NCBI RefSeq assembly: GCF_004354985.1
Contig: NZ_SMSK01000008.1
Span: forward strand, 124,001 to 188,000
Reading direction: 5' to 3'
DNA length: 64,000 nucleotides
DNA from: Segetibacter sp. 3557_3
GTDB taxonomy: Bacteria > Bacteroidota > Bacteroidia > Chitinophagales > Chitinophagaceae
A program made the position numbers and the translations under genes. Positions 36,148 to 45,237 of this stretch are shown here, piece after piece. Position 1 is the first letter of the stretch. Each line of letters begins with the position of its first letter. Below the pieces are notes generated by a model. That model saw nothing but the letters and a program-made list of their open reading frames with translations, had not been told where the DNA came from and made no database searches.

Positions 36148-37614
36148 ATGAACTTCGAGATTATTGATATAAAAGACCTTTCCACGCACCTGGGGGGAAT
36201 GCTTGAAAGTGCCTTTGAATTCGACAGTGCGGAACTGGCAGATTCAATTAAAAAGCTGGATACTTTTATTCAAAAGTTCAGGCCTGACCTTGTGGTAGGT
36301 GTCGAGTCTTTTTACATCGACAAACTTTACCGTGACGCCTATTACCATTACTACAGTTCTAAACTAAAAGAGTACAAGCGAAACTGCATCCGGGTTTCTT
36401 TTTTCAGCACTGCAATAAGCCTTTCTGATTTTTACTCGGTACAAGGGGCTCAGAAGCTGCAGGAACACTTTATGGGTTTTATTATCATCCGGCCAACTTC
36501 GCCAAACATTATCGGCAGAAACGTGCTTCGTCCCGACATCTTCGTAAAGAACACGATATACCATACCTCGTTTGCAAGATTTGGTGCGGCAGTAAATGGT
36601 ATTAAACTGGAAGTTGAAGGGTTCCCGCATTCTTCGCAGGATGCTGAGTTTATGGTATGTGCAGAAACAACGATCTGGTCGTTGATGGAATATTTCTCCA
36701 ACCGGTACGCAGAGTACAAGCCGGTACTGCCAAAAACTATTCACAATGTGCTTTCGCAGCTGAGCATGCAACGCCAGGTGCCTTCGGCAGGGTTAACCGG
36801 CTTGCAGATTTCGTATGCACTAAAAGAATTTGGGTTCGGGGTAAAGCTCTATACCGCTAACAGTTACCCCGGGGTAGAACTCTACCGGATGATCCAGATG
36901 TATGTTGAGTCGGGTATTCCTACAATCGTTGCCATTACCAATCAAAATGGTATCGGCCATGTAATGAATATCGTTGGTCGCACCGACCTGAAAATTGGTG
37001 GAACTTTTCAATATACCCCAATCGAAGTTTTTTCGAATGGCTCAGAACTTTACGACTACTATGAGCAACCGGCAAACTACCTGGTTGTGGATGATAACAT
37101 GGCCCCTTATGGAGTGATACCACTAAGTGATCCGGCCTGCAACTATACCAACCCTATCTGGCAGAATTGCACGATCGCTGCTGCAATCGTGCCCTTATAT
37201 TTCCGGATTTATATGGAGGCAGATCGTGCACGAAATGTTGCCATTCAGCTCCTGAAATCACATGATCAGCGGGCACATCTCCCGTCATTGGTTCTTAGGG
37301 TACTGCTAAGTTCAAGCCGTACATTCAAACATACGGTGTCGTTAAACGAAGAACTTGATCTTGTAGTTAAAACCCTTATCATAAATATTAAGATGCCTAA
37401 GTTCGTTTGGATTGCAGAGGTAGGTCCGCCAGACCTGATGGCTGATGAAAAAGCAACCGGGCTAATATTGATGGATGCAACTGAACCAAAAAAACCAGCG
37501 ATACTGGCATATTTGTTGGAAAATAGTTATATTGGACCAGCGAACGGCAGTTCTGGCCAATATTCTATACCTTTGTCGCCGTTTAGCATTCACAAAAATC
37601 TTAAACCGTTTTGA
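36148..37614 (+). CDS. Papain-fold (C39-like) protein of unknown function
   Basis: 488-residue cytosolic protein that I cannot place in a named family. Its central part looks like a cysteine-peptidase/transglutaminase-type fold: Gln164 and Cys171 in SQDAEFMVCAETTIWSLMEYF (in pieces), His271 in NGIGHVMNIVG, and Asp315/316 in YLVVDDNMAPYG, that is, the Gln-Cys-His-Asp order of C39 and BtrH-like enzymes. The N-terminal 110 residues are a separate domain (KRNCIRVSFFSTAISLSDFY). The C-terminal 130 residues are mixed. A 66-residue gene follows 1 base after the stop (TGATATG), so the pair is translationally coupled. Activity is inferred only from residue order. Confidence 0.6.
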   Translation: MNFEIIDIKDLSTHLGGMLESAFEFDSAELADSIKKLDTFIQKFRPDLVVGVESFYIDKLYRDAYYHYYSSKLKEYKRNCIRVSFFSTAISLSDFYSVQGAQKLQEHFMGFIIIRPTSPNIIGRNVLRPDIFVKNTIYHTSFARFGAAVNGIKLEVEGFPHSSQDAEFMVCAETTIWSLMEYFSNRYAEYKPVLPKTIHNVLSQLSMQRQVPSAGLTGLQISYALKEFGFGVKLYTANSYPGVELYRMIQMYVESGIPTIVAITNQNGIGHVMNIVGRTDLKIGGTFQYTPIEVFSNGSELYDYYEQPANYLVVDDNMAPYGVIPLSDPACNYTNPIWQNCTIAAAIVPLYFRIYMEADRARNVAIQLLKSHDQRAHLPSLVLRVLLSSSRTFKHTVSLNEELDLVVKTLIINIKMPKFVWIAEVGPPDLMADEKATGLILMDATEPKKPAILAYLLENSYIGPANGSSGQYSIPLSPFSIHKNLKPF

Positions 37615-37615
37615 T

Positions 37616-37816
37616 ATGGCCGGCACACCAAACACTAGCTCTTCCCAGGTTCTGCAAAAGCTGTTAAATCAAAAAGAAAACGGGAACGTTAAGCCAGAAA
37701 TGCTGCACAAGATCAACAACGAAGTAGAACGTAAAATGGAACAGTTCGACCTTCAAAAGAAAGAAAGAATTGCTAAGGCTGTCCAGGATCTCAGCATGCT
37801 TGTGATCAACGCCTGA
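37616..37816 (+). CDS. Small helical protein coupled to the papain-fold gene
   Basis: 66 residues: a polar, glycine/serine-rich start (MAGTPNTSSSQVLQKLLNQK), then a charged amphipathic helix (EVERKMEQFDLQKKERIAKA) ending LSMLVINA. No signal peptide or membrane segment. The ATG is one base after the upstream TGA, so it must be co-translated and is plausibly a partner or regulator of the papain-fold protein. The bidirectional terminator at 37969-37999 closes the unit. Confidence 0.65.
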   Translation: MAGTPNTSSSQVLQKLLNQKENGNVKPEMLHKINNEVERKMEQFDLQKKERIAKAVQDLSMLVINA

Positions 37817-37968
37817 TCTCCGAAGTTACCTTTAGCGCTCTCCGAAACTACTGCCCCAGTTACCCCATTACACGTATACAATTAGTCGGGCGAGACTATT
37901 TAAACATACCCTCTTTTAATCCTTTACCATCAGCGACTCATTCTGATTCGCAGTATCAACATCAATAG

Positions 37969-37999
37969 AAAAAGCTGCCAGTTAATGACAGCTTTTTTT
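37969..37999. terminator. Bidirectional terminator between the small-protein unit and cytochrome c gene
   Basis: AAAAAGCTG (37969-37977) pairs with CAGCTTTTT (37989-37997), with inner CA/TG pairs; T runs result on both strands. Confidence 0.85.
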
Positions 38000-38067
38000 G
38001 TTCAAGAGTTTTAAAACAACCTCAGTTGGCCCGCTTGTTACTTTAGTCAATGCTGTTTTACGATCTC

Positions 38068-39036
38068 TTATATCTTGTTTTCTATCAGTACCGGACCCGT
38101 ATTTTTTTTCACTGGTTTTACGGTTTGAAGGAACTTATAAATTGCTTTCAGATCATTATCCTGCATACGGCTAAAAGGACCCCAGGCCATTACACTGTGT
38201 TCATTTAATTTGCCCATCCGAAACCGGTTGAGAAATTGTTCTTGTGTCCATCCACTCATTCTACCCGTTTCCGGATCAGGCGTTATATTGGGAGTTACCA
38301 GTGAGTAATGCAAAGGGTCCTTTACACTCTCTATAACCAATCCCCCGGCAAAGGGCTCGCCGGTAAATTCTCCCGTTTTAAGATCGCGGTTGGTATGGCA
38401 ACCTTTGCAATTTGCAATATTGTTCGCGAGGTACTCACCATAAGCCGCTGTAGTATCCGGCTTAACCGATTTTAATGGGGTAGCAGTTGGCGCTACCGGC
38501 TTAATCAGGAAAGCATTTACAACATATCCCAAAGCGTTCAGCTTCTTTTCCGGAACAACATTCTTTTCAGCTGGTGCAGACCGGATATAAGAGATTATGG
38601 CCGTAAGGTCCTCATCACTTAAGTTCTGAAAAGGCATTAAAGGAAACAATGCTTTATTATGCCTGTCAACCCCATAGCGAAGTGCCCGGGCCAGCTCAGC
38701 ATCGGAGAGTTTGCCAATTCCCGTTTCCGCATCAGGAGTAATGTTTGGCGCATACAATTCGCCCGGCGGAAATTTAAATACCCTGCCGCCGCTTAAAGAC
38801 ACATCCTGTCCTGCTGCTACAAGTGCTTGTTTGTTCTCCGGGGCATGACAGTCGGCACAATGCGCCGGACCAAGTGCAAGGTATTTTCCGCGGGCAATCA
38901 CCACTGGGTCTTTACTGGCCTTTATATCCGGGTAAGGGGCCTCATAGGTTTTGAATTGTAGCGCGAATGTTATTCCCGAAATCAGTATAAGAATACCGGC
39001 AATCAGAATACCTGTCCATTTAAAGAACTTCTTCAT
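38068..39036 (-). CDS. Membrane-anchored dihaem cytochrome c
   Basis: 322-residue exported protein with an N-terminal hydrophobic anchor (about 7-27) and two haem-binding sites, CADCH at 60-64 and CKGCH at 210-214, each in a repeated cytochrome-c domain. Both domains have the APNITPDAETGIG / TPNITPDPETGRM phrase and a MPF or WGPF segment carrying the likely axial ligand region. The layout resembles the dihaem electron-transfer subunits of dehydrogenases and thiosulfate enzymes; no catalytic partner lies adjacent. It is divergent from the ParA gene. Confidence 0.9.
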   Translation of the reverse strand: MKKFFKWTGILIAGILILISGITFALQFKTYEAPYPDIKASKDPVVIARGKYLALGPAHCADCHAPENKQALVAAGQDVSLSGGRVFKFPPGELYAPNITPDAETGIGKLSDAELARALRYGVDRHNKALFPLMPFQNLSDEDLTAIISYIRSAPAEKNVVPEKKLNALGYVVNAFLIKPVAPTATPLKSVKPDTTAAYGEYLANNIANCKGCHTNRDLKTGEFTGEPFAGGLVIESVKDPLHYSLVTPNITPDPETGRMSGWTQEQFLNRFRMGKLNEHSVMAWGPFSRMQDNDLKAIYKFLQTVKPVKKNTGPVLIENKI

Positions 39037-39189
39037 AAGGTTTGTTTTGGTGCATAAAAGTAACAGGCGTTCAGCTCAACCACAGCCACATGAACATGTG
39101 TTTTTTGCTCTATATGATTGATATAACTTGCACTCACTGAATTGTATGGCAACGACAGTCCTTTGTAAAACTTTTGTATTTTTATTTCT

Positions 39190-39933
39190 ATGACAGTATT
39201 AGCGATTTATAATTTGAAAGGAGGAGTCGGAAAAACAGCGGCCGCCGTCAACTTAGCCTACATTTCTGCAGCAGAAGGTAATAGAACTCTCCTCTGGGAT
39301 TTGGACCCCCAGGGAGCCGCAGGATTTTACTTCCAGGTAGAAACCGGCGGCAAAAACGAAGCGCGAAAAGTGCTTAGCAACGAAGTCGAACTGAGTAATG
39401 TTATCCAGGAATCGGGTTACGAAAACCTTGATGTAATTCCCTCAGATTTGTCAGCACGCAACGGCGACGTCGTTATTGCAGAATTAAAGCAGGGAAAGCG
39501 AAGAATTAAAAGTGCTTTAGGCGGAATAAAAAACAAATACGATGTCGTAATTCTTGACTGTCCGCCCGGTTTATCTGTATTGCACGACAACATTTTTGCA
39601 GCAGCCGACTGGGTGCTGATGCCAAACATTCCTACTACGCTTTCCGTGCGCAGCTTCGAAACCACTATCGAACACTTTCGTGAAAACGGTTTGCCCGAAG
39701 AAAAGGTAAAAGCCTTTTTTAACATGGTTGATCACCGCAAAAACCTGCACCACGAAATTGTTAACCAATTTCACCGTAATAAATCCTTTTTTAAAAACTA
39801 CATTCCTTACCTCAGCGATGTTGAAAAAATGGGACAGCAGCTCGCTCCTGTTGAAACTTATGCACCCAGTAGTTATGCCGCACAGAGTTTCAGGGATCTT
39901 TGGAAGGAGGTAAGGAAGGTGTCCCTCTCCTAA
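39190..39933 (+). CDS. ParA/MinD-family ATPase (orphan)
   Basis: 247-residue ParA-type ATPase with the deviant Walker A KGGVGKT (10-16, with both lysines), LLWDLDPQGAAG and VVILDCPPGLSVL. No N-terminal DNA-binding extension and no parB beside it, so a chromosome-partition role is not supported by context; it could position some other cargo. It begins an apparent unit: the next gene starts 12 bases after its stop and a third 13 bases after that. The 3' neighbours encode a secreted protein and an esterase. Confidence 0.88.
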   Translation: MTVLAIYNLKGGVGKTAAAVNLAYISAAEGNRTLLWDLDPQGAAGFYFQVETGGKNEARKVLSNEVELSNVIQESGYENLDVIPSDLSARNGDVVIAELKQGKRRIKSALGGIKNKYDVVILDCPPGLSVLHDNIFAAADWVLMPNIPTTLSVRSFETTIEHFRENGLPEEKVKAFFNMVDHRKNLHHEIVNQFHRNKSFFKNYIPYLSDVEKMGQQLAPVETYAPSSYAAQSFRDLWKEVRKVSLS

Positions 39934-39945
39934 ACCCCTAAAAAA

Positions 39946-40476
39946 ATGAAAAAATGTTTTCTGTTGCTTTTAATTGCAGCAGGCCCGTTATTCTCCTTTG
40001 CACAGTCGGCTAATACTGTTGCAGAAGATAAACCATTTGTTACCGAAGGCGTAGAATATGGCTACAGCATCCGTAACGTAAGTACCCGCGAAGTAAGCAA
40101 TAAAGACTTCAGTCGCTACGAGGTTAGCCTTTATGCGACAAACAAAAGCGAGTGTAGCCGGATCATTTTATTTAGCCAGAGCCTTGGTCGCGACGAAGGC
40201 GATATGAACAAACTCGTGCAGTTTGATTGCCTGAATGCAACAGGGGCGCGGCTTACATCCAAAACAGGCAGCGTAACTGCAAAGCCCATGTACGTAACTG
40301 CACGGGTAAGTACACGCGACAATGCAGGTAAAAACATAACAGAAAGTCAGAAGGTACAAATAGGTTATTACCTCGGAGTTGGTGAAACTGTTACAGAGAA
40401 TGTTATCTTCATTGTGCCCCTGAATGAAAAGCCTGACCTTAGGGTACGAATTGTAAACAGGGCCACAACGTTATAA
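39946..40476 (+). CDS. Secreted protein of unknown function
   Basis: 176 residues with a clear signal peptide (MKKCFLLLLIAAGPLFSFAQ). The mature part is beta-rich (YGYSIRNVSTREVSNKDFSR; VTARVSTRDNAGKNITES; YLGVGETVTENVIFIVPL), like a small periplasmic Ig-type domain. I do not recognise a family. Position between the ParA-like and esterase genes, with gaps of 12 and 13 bases, points to co-transcription. Confidence 0.75.
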   Translation: MKKCFLLLLIAAGPLFSFAQSANTVAEDKPFVTEGVEYGYSIRNVSTREVSNKDFSRYEVSLYATNKSECSRIILFSQSLGRDEGDMNKLVQFDCLNATGARLTSKTGSVTAKPMYVTARVSTRDNAGKNITESQKVQIGYYLGVGETVTENVIFIVPLNEKPDLRVRIVNRATTL

Positions 40477-40489
40477 CCAAAACGCATTA

Positions 40490-41221
40490 ATGAATAGAAA
40501 TCTTACGTCATGGTACAGCCCTGCAGTAAACAGGGATATGCCAATTGCATCTTATGGCCATTACGGCTTTGCACTATTGCTTATCCCAACAGCTGCTGCA
40601 GACTATCTCGAGTATGAGCGGTTTCAATTATTGGATGCGCTCGCCCCGTTTATCGATGGGGGTAAAATGCGGGTGTTTAGTATTGAAAGCATGAACAAAG
40701 AAAGTTGGATGAATCATGCGATGGTACCGGAACACAAAGCCATCCGGCATAACCAGTTTAATGAATATGTTTTTAACGAGGTAGTGCCCTTTATCCGCAA
40801 CGCTACGAGCAACGAAACCATGATCTATACCTGTGGAGCTTCTTTTGGAGCCCTGCACGCGATGAACCTGTTTCTGAAAAGGCCCGACCTGCTGAATGGT
40901 GCTATAAGCATGAGTGGTGTTTACGACCTTACCGAATACACCCGTGGATTTTGGGACCAGCAGGTTTACTACAACAGCCCGATGCACTATGTACCAAATC
41001 TTACCGATCAATGGTACCTTGATAAAATCAAGGCAAGCCATCACATTCACATCTATACGGGAAGTGGTGCTTATGAAGACCCTGACTCTTCACGCCGCTT
41101 TTCGAAGCTTTTGTATGATAAAGGCATCTGGAACGACCTGGATGTATGGGGAAACGACATTATACACGATTGGCCAACCTGGCGGAAGATGTTACCGCAT
41201 ATCATCGGAACAAAGTTTTAA
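40490..41221 (+). CDS. Esterase, alpha/beta-hydrolase fold (esterase D/PHB-esterase type)
   Basis: 243-residue soluble hydrolase. The nucleophile elbow is CGASFGALHA with Ser118; an acid and His are expected in the last third, with IIHDWPTWRKMLP carrying the probable catalytic His. The ESMNKESWMN and SGVYDLTEYTRGFWDQ segments are typical of the putative-esterase family (tributyrin/feruloyl-type). No signal peptide. It closes the ParA unit with a terminator 15 bases after the stop. Substrate unknown. Confidence 0.85.
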   Translation: MNRNLTSWYSPAVNRDMPIASYGHYGFALLLIPTAAADYLEYERFQLLDALAPFIDGGKMRVFSIESMNKESWMNHAMVPEHKAIRHNQFNEYVFNEVVPFIRNATSNETMIYTCGASFGALHAMNLFLKRPDLLNGAISMSGVYDLTEYTRGFWDQQVYYNSPMHYVPNLTDQWYLDKIKASHHIHIYTGSGAYEDPDSSRRFSKLLYDKGIWNDLDVWGNDIIHDWPTWRKMLPHIIGTKF

Positions 41222-41235
41222 ATGCTACCATAATG

Positions 41236-41266
41236 AAACCGGGATAACTATTCCGGTTTTTCTTTT
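41236..41266 (+). terminator. Terminator after the ParA-esterase unit
   Basis: AAACCGG (41236-41242) pairs with CCGGTTT (41253-41259), followed by a T-rich stretch. Confidence 0.85.
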
Positions 41267-41882
41267 TGTACCCGGCAATTGATTCGTTCACGAGTCATTT
41301 GAACAATATGCATTCCTTGAAGGCTGCCTCGTTATAGTATTCAAAAAGCAATTATGCTACCCTAATGTACAAAAAAAAGTTGCCATGTTTTTGCTGTTGA
41401 ACGGAGCGTCGCAAGCAAAGCCTCATCAAAGTATCTGCTGCCGGTACCAAAAAAACGCGCGTTCTTCCACATCGTTGCCCGCCCGCTCCGCAGTCGGACC
41501 GGCGACGCACACCTTTACCACAAACCCCTATTCAGCAAAAAGCGTCCTTAATAACCACTTGTGAATGCCCGTTCAAACAGTTATATTGTTTTAAAGCCGA
41601 ACGGAAGTTGGGTTAAGGTAAGGTTTACCAGCTGTGTTGGTGGGCTGCGTTAAAACAGACCTGGTCAATGCTAATGTGGTAAACAGTTATGCGGTAAGGT
41701 AAACACCGTTGTCTAAGGGTATGATAGTCGTGGTAGTAGAAGACCCGGCTTTCGAAACGGCAACTAAGTGATTTTGAAATGAGCCATGATATAGCATAAC
41801 GTTCACGTGTTTCAGGCTGTCCGGTAAATTGAACCCACACTCTTCAGCTTAAATTTGTGCAGCAACTATTTAAACAACGATT
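41267..41882. other. 616-bp gap holding two REP-like repeats; no gene seen
   Basis: 41393-41414 (minus) is the short-form repeat identical to 11671-11692. 41470-41503 (plus) is a diverged copy that starts ACATCGTTGCCCGCCCG and forms a GC hairpin with GTCGGACCGG. The remaining 380 bases show no convincing coding frame or RNA. Confidence 0.55.
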
Positions 41883-44135
41883 TTGCAACCAGATCCACAC
41901 AATACCATTTTTCAGAAAGCTGTTGCCTTTGTTAACCAAACCGGAAAGCACCTTTTCCTTACGGGCAAAGCAGGCACCGGAAAAACAACCTTTTTGAAAT
42001 ATATACAGGAAAACACCTTTAAAAAAATGGCCATCGTTGCCCCAACCGGGGTTGCTGCTATAAACGCAGGAGGTGTTACCATTCATTCTTTTTTCCAATT
42101 GCCATTTGGCGCTTTCCTTCCAAAAGGCGGCAGACTTACACCCTCTGGAAGCGAGGTTCATACCCCTTCAAGCCTATTGTCGGGTTTGCGATTGAACAAT
42201 ACCAGGTTGGAAGTCATTCGGGAACTTCAGCTATTGGTGATCGACGAAATATCAATGGTTAGGGCTGATGTGCTGGATGCGATTGATACGGTGTTAAGAC
42301 ATGTGCGGCGACAACCACTGTTGCCATTTGGCGGAGTGCAAATGTTATACATTGGCGATTTGTTTCAGTTACCGCCCGTGGCTAAAAACCAGGAATGGGA
42401 TGTTTTAAAAGAGCATTATAAAAGTCCTTTTTTCTTCGACGCACAGGTGATGGAACACGCCTTTCCCCTCTACCTTGAGCTACGTAAAATTTATCGGCAG
42501 AAAGACCAGGTATTCATAGCACTTTTAAATAACATCAGGAATAACACCTGCACACCCGAAGATCTTGAATTGCTGCACCGGTACTACAAACCCGGCTTTG
42601 TACCTAAGGCTTCTGAAAACTATATCACGCTTACATCGCACAACGCTAAAGCAGATGCGATCAACCGGCAGGAGCTTGAAAAGCTTCCGGCAAAGTCAGT
42701 ATTCTTTGAAGCAAACGTAGATAAGGACTTTTATGAATCATCGTATCCTGTAAATAAAACCCTTGAGCTCAGAACAGGTGCCCAAATCATGTTTATAAAA
42801 AATGATAAGGGTGAGCAGCGTCGCTTTTATAATGGAAAAATTGGTACGATATCAAGGCTGGCAAACGGAAAGATCTTTGTACGTTTCCCGGGAGAACCAG
42901 AAGAACTTGAAGTTGAACAGGAGACCTGGAAAAACATTCGTTACAACTATAATTCTGAAGACGACAAGCTGGAAGAAGAAGAGCTGGGTAGCTTTACCCA
43001 GTTCCCCATTAGGTTGGCCTGGGCGATAACCATTCACAAAAGCCAGGGGCTTACGTTTGAAAGGGCAGTCATCGATGCGGGTGACTCATTTGCACCCGGC
43101 CAGGTTTATGTTTCATTAAGCCGGCTGGTGAGCCTCGATGGTCTCGTGCTACTAAGTCGTATTCCTGCTTCAAGTATTAGTACCGACCAACGCGTAGTCG
43201 ACTTCTCTAGAAAGGAAAGAACGGAGGAGCAGTTACAAGAACTGCTTGAAGCAGAGCAAAAACGATTTGTTCGTCAGTCGCTTGCAAATAGCTTCGACTG
43301 GCAAAAGCCGTTACAGGCAGTCCGGGCTCATGATGAACATTATGTACACCGGCAGATACCCGACAAGGTGAAGCATGCCATGTGGAGTAAGGGACTACTG
43401 ACTACCTTAACCGAATTACAGGAAGTCGCCGGAAAGTTTACCCGCCAACTAGAACAGCTTTTTGTTGGCTGCGAAGCAGATGGGTACCAGCAACTTTATA
43501 GCCGTGTACAATCGGCGGCTACATACTTTACAAAATCAATCAATGAGGTTGTTATTGCGTCGCTCGAAAACCACGTGAAAGAATTAAAAGGGCAGCCGAA
43601 GGTTAAAAAGTATTTGGGTGAGGTAAAAGGTTTGATCGTGCACTTCGAACGCAAAAAGGCAGAACTGGACCAGGCAGTAAAACTTGCTGAAGCTTTACGT
43701 CAATCTTTAGAGACGACCGTTTTGCTTGAACTGGTGCAACAACAGCCTAAGCAGATTGCGGAATCGATACAGCCTGCAATTGGGCAAAAAGGAAAGCTGG
43801 TCAAAGGTGAAACCAGAAACATAACATTGCAGATGTTCAGGGCTGGTCGTACAATCGGGGAAATAGCGACCGAACGGAACTTTGCCGCCAGTACCATTGA
43901 AGGCCACCTTGCAACATTTATACTCACCGGCGAGGTGAAGGTTACGGAACTCGTGAATGAGAAAGAACTGCAGGAAATAACAGCAGTTATCGCCGAAGCT
44001 GAAGGGTTAAGTCCAACAGATATAAAACAGCGGGTTAGGGATGACATTTCGTATGCAGCCATTAAAGCAGTTATCAATCACCTTGTGTGGCAGGAGGTTA
44101 GTGAGCAAGGGATCACCGCTAATCAAGCCAGGTAG
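41883..44135 (+). CDS. PIF1-like helicase with C-terminal helix-turn-helix domain
   Basis: 750-residue superfamily-1 helicase. Walker A GKAGTGKTT (28-36), APTGVAAINAGGVTIHSFF (motif Ia), LLVIDEISMVRADVLD (Walker B), and the C-terminal HKSQGLTFERAVIDAG and VYVSLSRL motifs are all PIF1/RecD2-like. After a helical linker, residues about 645-740 form a HTH_40-type tail (MFRAGRTIGEIATERNFAAS, then TIEGHLATFI), which also caps other Bacteroidota helicases. No ATG is available near the start: TTG at 41883 (MQPDPHNT) fits the family N-terminus. Role probably in fork repair or G-quadruplex unwinding. Confidence 0.9.
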   Translation: MQPDPHNTIFQKAVAFVNQTGKHLFLTGKAGTGKTTFLKYIQENTFKKMAIVAPTGVAAINAGGVTIHSFFQLPFGAFLPKGGRLTPSGSEVHTPSSLLSGLRLNNTRLEVIRELQLLVIDEISMVRADVLDAIDTVLRHVRRQPLLPFGGVQMLYIGDLFQLPPVAKNQEWDVLKEHYKSPFFFDAQVMEHAFPLYLELRKIYRQKDQVFIALLNNIRNNTCTPEDLELLHRYYKPGFVPKASENYITLTSHNAKADAINRQELEKLPAKSVFFEANVDKDFYESSYPVNKTLELRTGAQIMFIKNDKGEQRRFYNGKIGTISRLANGKIFVRFPGEPEELEVEQETWKNIRYNYNSEDDKLEEEELGSFTQFPIRLAWAITIHKSQGLTFERAVIDAGDSFAPGQVYVSLSRLVSLDGLVLLSRIPASSISTDQRVVDFSRKERTEEQLQELLEAEQKRFVRQSLANSFDWQKPLQAVRAHDEHYVHRQIPDKVKHAMWSKGLLTTLTELQEVAGKFTRQLEQLFVGCEADGYQQLYSRVQSAATYFTKSINEVVIASLENHVKELKGQPKVKKYLGEVKGLIVHFERKKAELDQAVKLAEALRQSLETTVLLELVQQQPKQIAESIQPAIGQKGKLVKGETRNITLQMFRAGRTIGEIATERNFAASTIEGHLATFILTGEVKVTELVNEKELQEITAVIAEAEGLSPTDIKQRVRDDISYAAIKAVINHLVWQEVSEQGITANQAR

Positions 44136-44198
44136 GTCTTTACGCTGCTTTTTTATTGAAAGAATGCGGTTTCCCAAACACTAATAAGACATGATGAG

Positions 44199-45044
44199 AT
44201 GGAGCACCTTGAGTTTATTGATAAGGATCACTTTGAATTGAACTATCACCGCAAGTGGGCAACAGGGAACCTAAGCAGGTATATTGATTTCTGCTGGGAA
44301 ACCGATTTTGAAACTTTGCTTAACCAGCATGCGGGTTTTTCAGATGTATTGTTTCCCAACATTGGCTATACCTACCTCATCAACCTGGGTAGCCCTTTTG
44401 TGATGCAACTAGGAAGCAACAAGTTCGAAGTAAAATCTGAAGGTTTTCTTCCGCGACACGCTTACATCACCTGCCATCATACAATAGGCAACAGGTTATT
44501 CGGTATAAAGTTTAAGGTATGTCCTATTGTCTTCGAAAAGGATGTTGACTTTTCAGAATACCGCGAGAACATCTATCCACTTGCTTACCTAATCGACCGT
44601 AATGTCGTGCAATTGGTTAAGAAAGCCTCGAGCTTCAACCAAAGGGTGCGGATTATCTTTGATCACTATGAAAGTTTGTTGGACCGGTATGAAGGCGGGC
44701 TGAATTACGTACAGGTTGTGACTGCGATTTTACAGGAGTGCATCCAAAGCAACAGGTATAATATCTCGATTGAAGATGCTGCAATCGCAAACAAAATAAG
44801 TGTCAGAACCCTGCAGCGATACTTTAGGGCAACTACCAGTTTCAGCAGCAAACAAGCCTTGCAAACCATTCGCATCCGGCAAGCCGTAATTAAACTTACA
44901 TCATCGCCGGAGTTGTTCCGTATAACTGATTTTGGCTATTACGATTACAGCCATTTCTACAAACACCTGCTACAGTTTACCGGTGAACGTTACATAGGCC
45001 TGTTTAGTCCGCGCGCGATACGAGCAAACCAAAAACTGCTGTAG
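44199..45044 (+). CDS. AraC-family transcriptional regulator
   Basis: 281-residue regulator. The N-terminal sensor region is of the DUF6597 type (YHRKWATGNLSRYIDFCWETDF; FPNIGYTYLINLG; LFGIKFKV). The C-terminal AraC DNA-binding domain covers about 185-275, with two helix-turn-helix units (IEDAAIANKISVRTLQRYFR; ITDFGYYDYSHFYKHLLQFT). Effector and targets are unknown; the neighbours are a helicase and a convergent receptor gene. It lies 63 bases after the helicase and may be co-transcribed. Confidence 0.9.
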   Translation: MEHLEFIDKDHFELNYHRKWATGNLSRYIDFCWETDFETLLNQHAGFSDVLFPNIGYTYLINLGSPFVMQLGSNKFEVKSEGFLPRHAYITCHHTIGNRLFGIKFKVCPIVFEKDVDFSEYRENIYPLAYLIDRNVVQLVKKASSFNQRVRIIFDHYESLLDRYEGGLNYVQVVTAILQECIQSNRYNISIEDAAIANKISVRTLQRYFRATTSFSSKQALQTIRIRQAVIKLTSSPELFRITDFGYYDYSHFYKHLLQFTGERYIGLFSPRAIRANQKLL

Positions 45045-45237
45045 CTTGTACACAAGACAGCAGGTGCTCCCCGGAGGCGTGCAGACATCTTCCAGCTTGA
45101 CAATTGGCTCAGACCCGCATCCAGGTGTTTATGTAGGCTTATTAGGTACAACGCTGTTCCGAAAGGTTTACGCTGTCCCTTTGCTTTCTCGCGCAACGCG
45201 TTGAGCATAACATTATTGAACCGGTGTCGCAGGTGAT

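Noticed and set aside
43568-43583. CACGTGAAAG resembling a half parS site
   Set aside because: Only part of the consensus is kept (no TGTT half), inside the helicase coding sequence.
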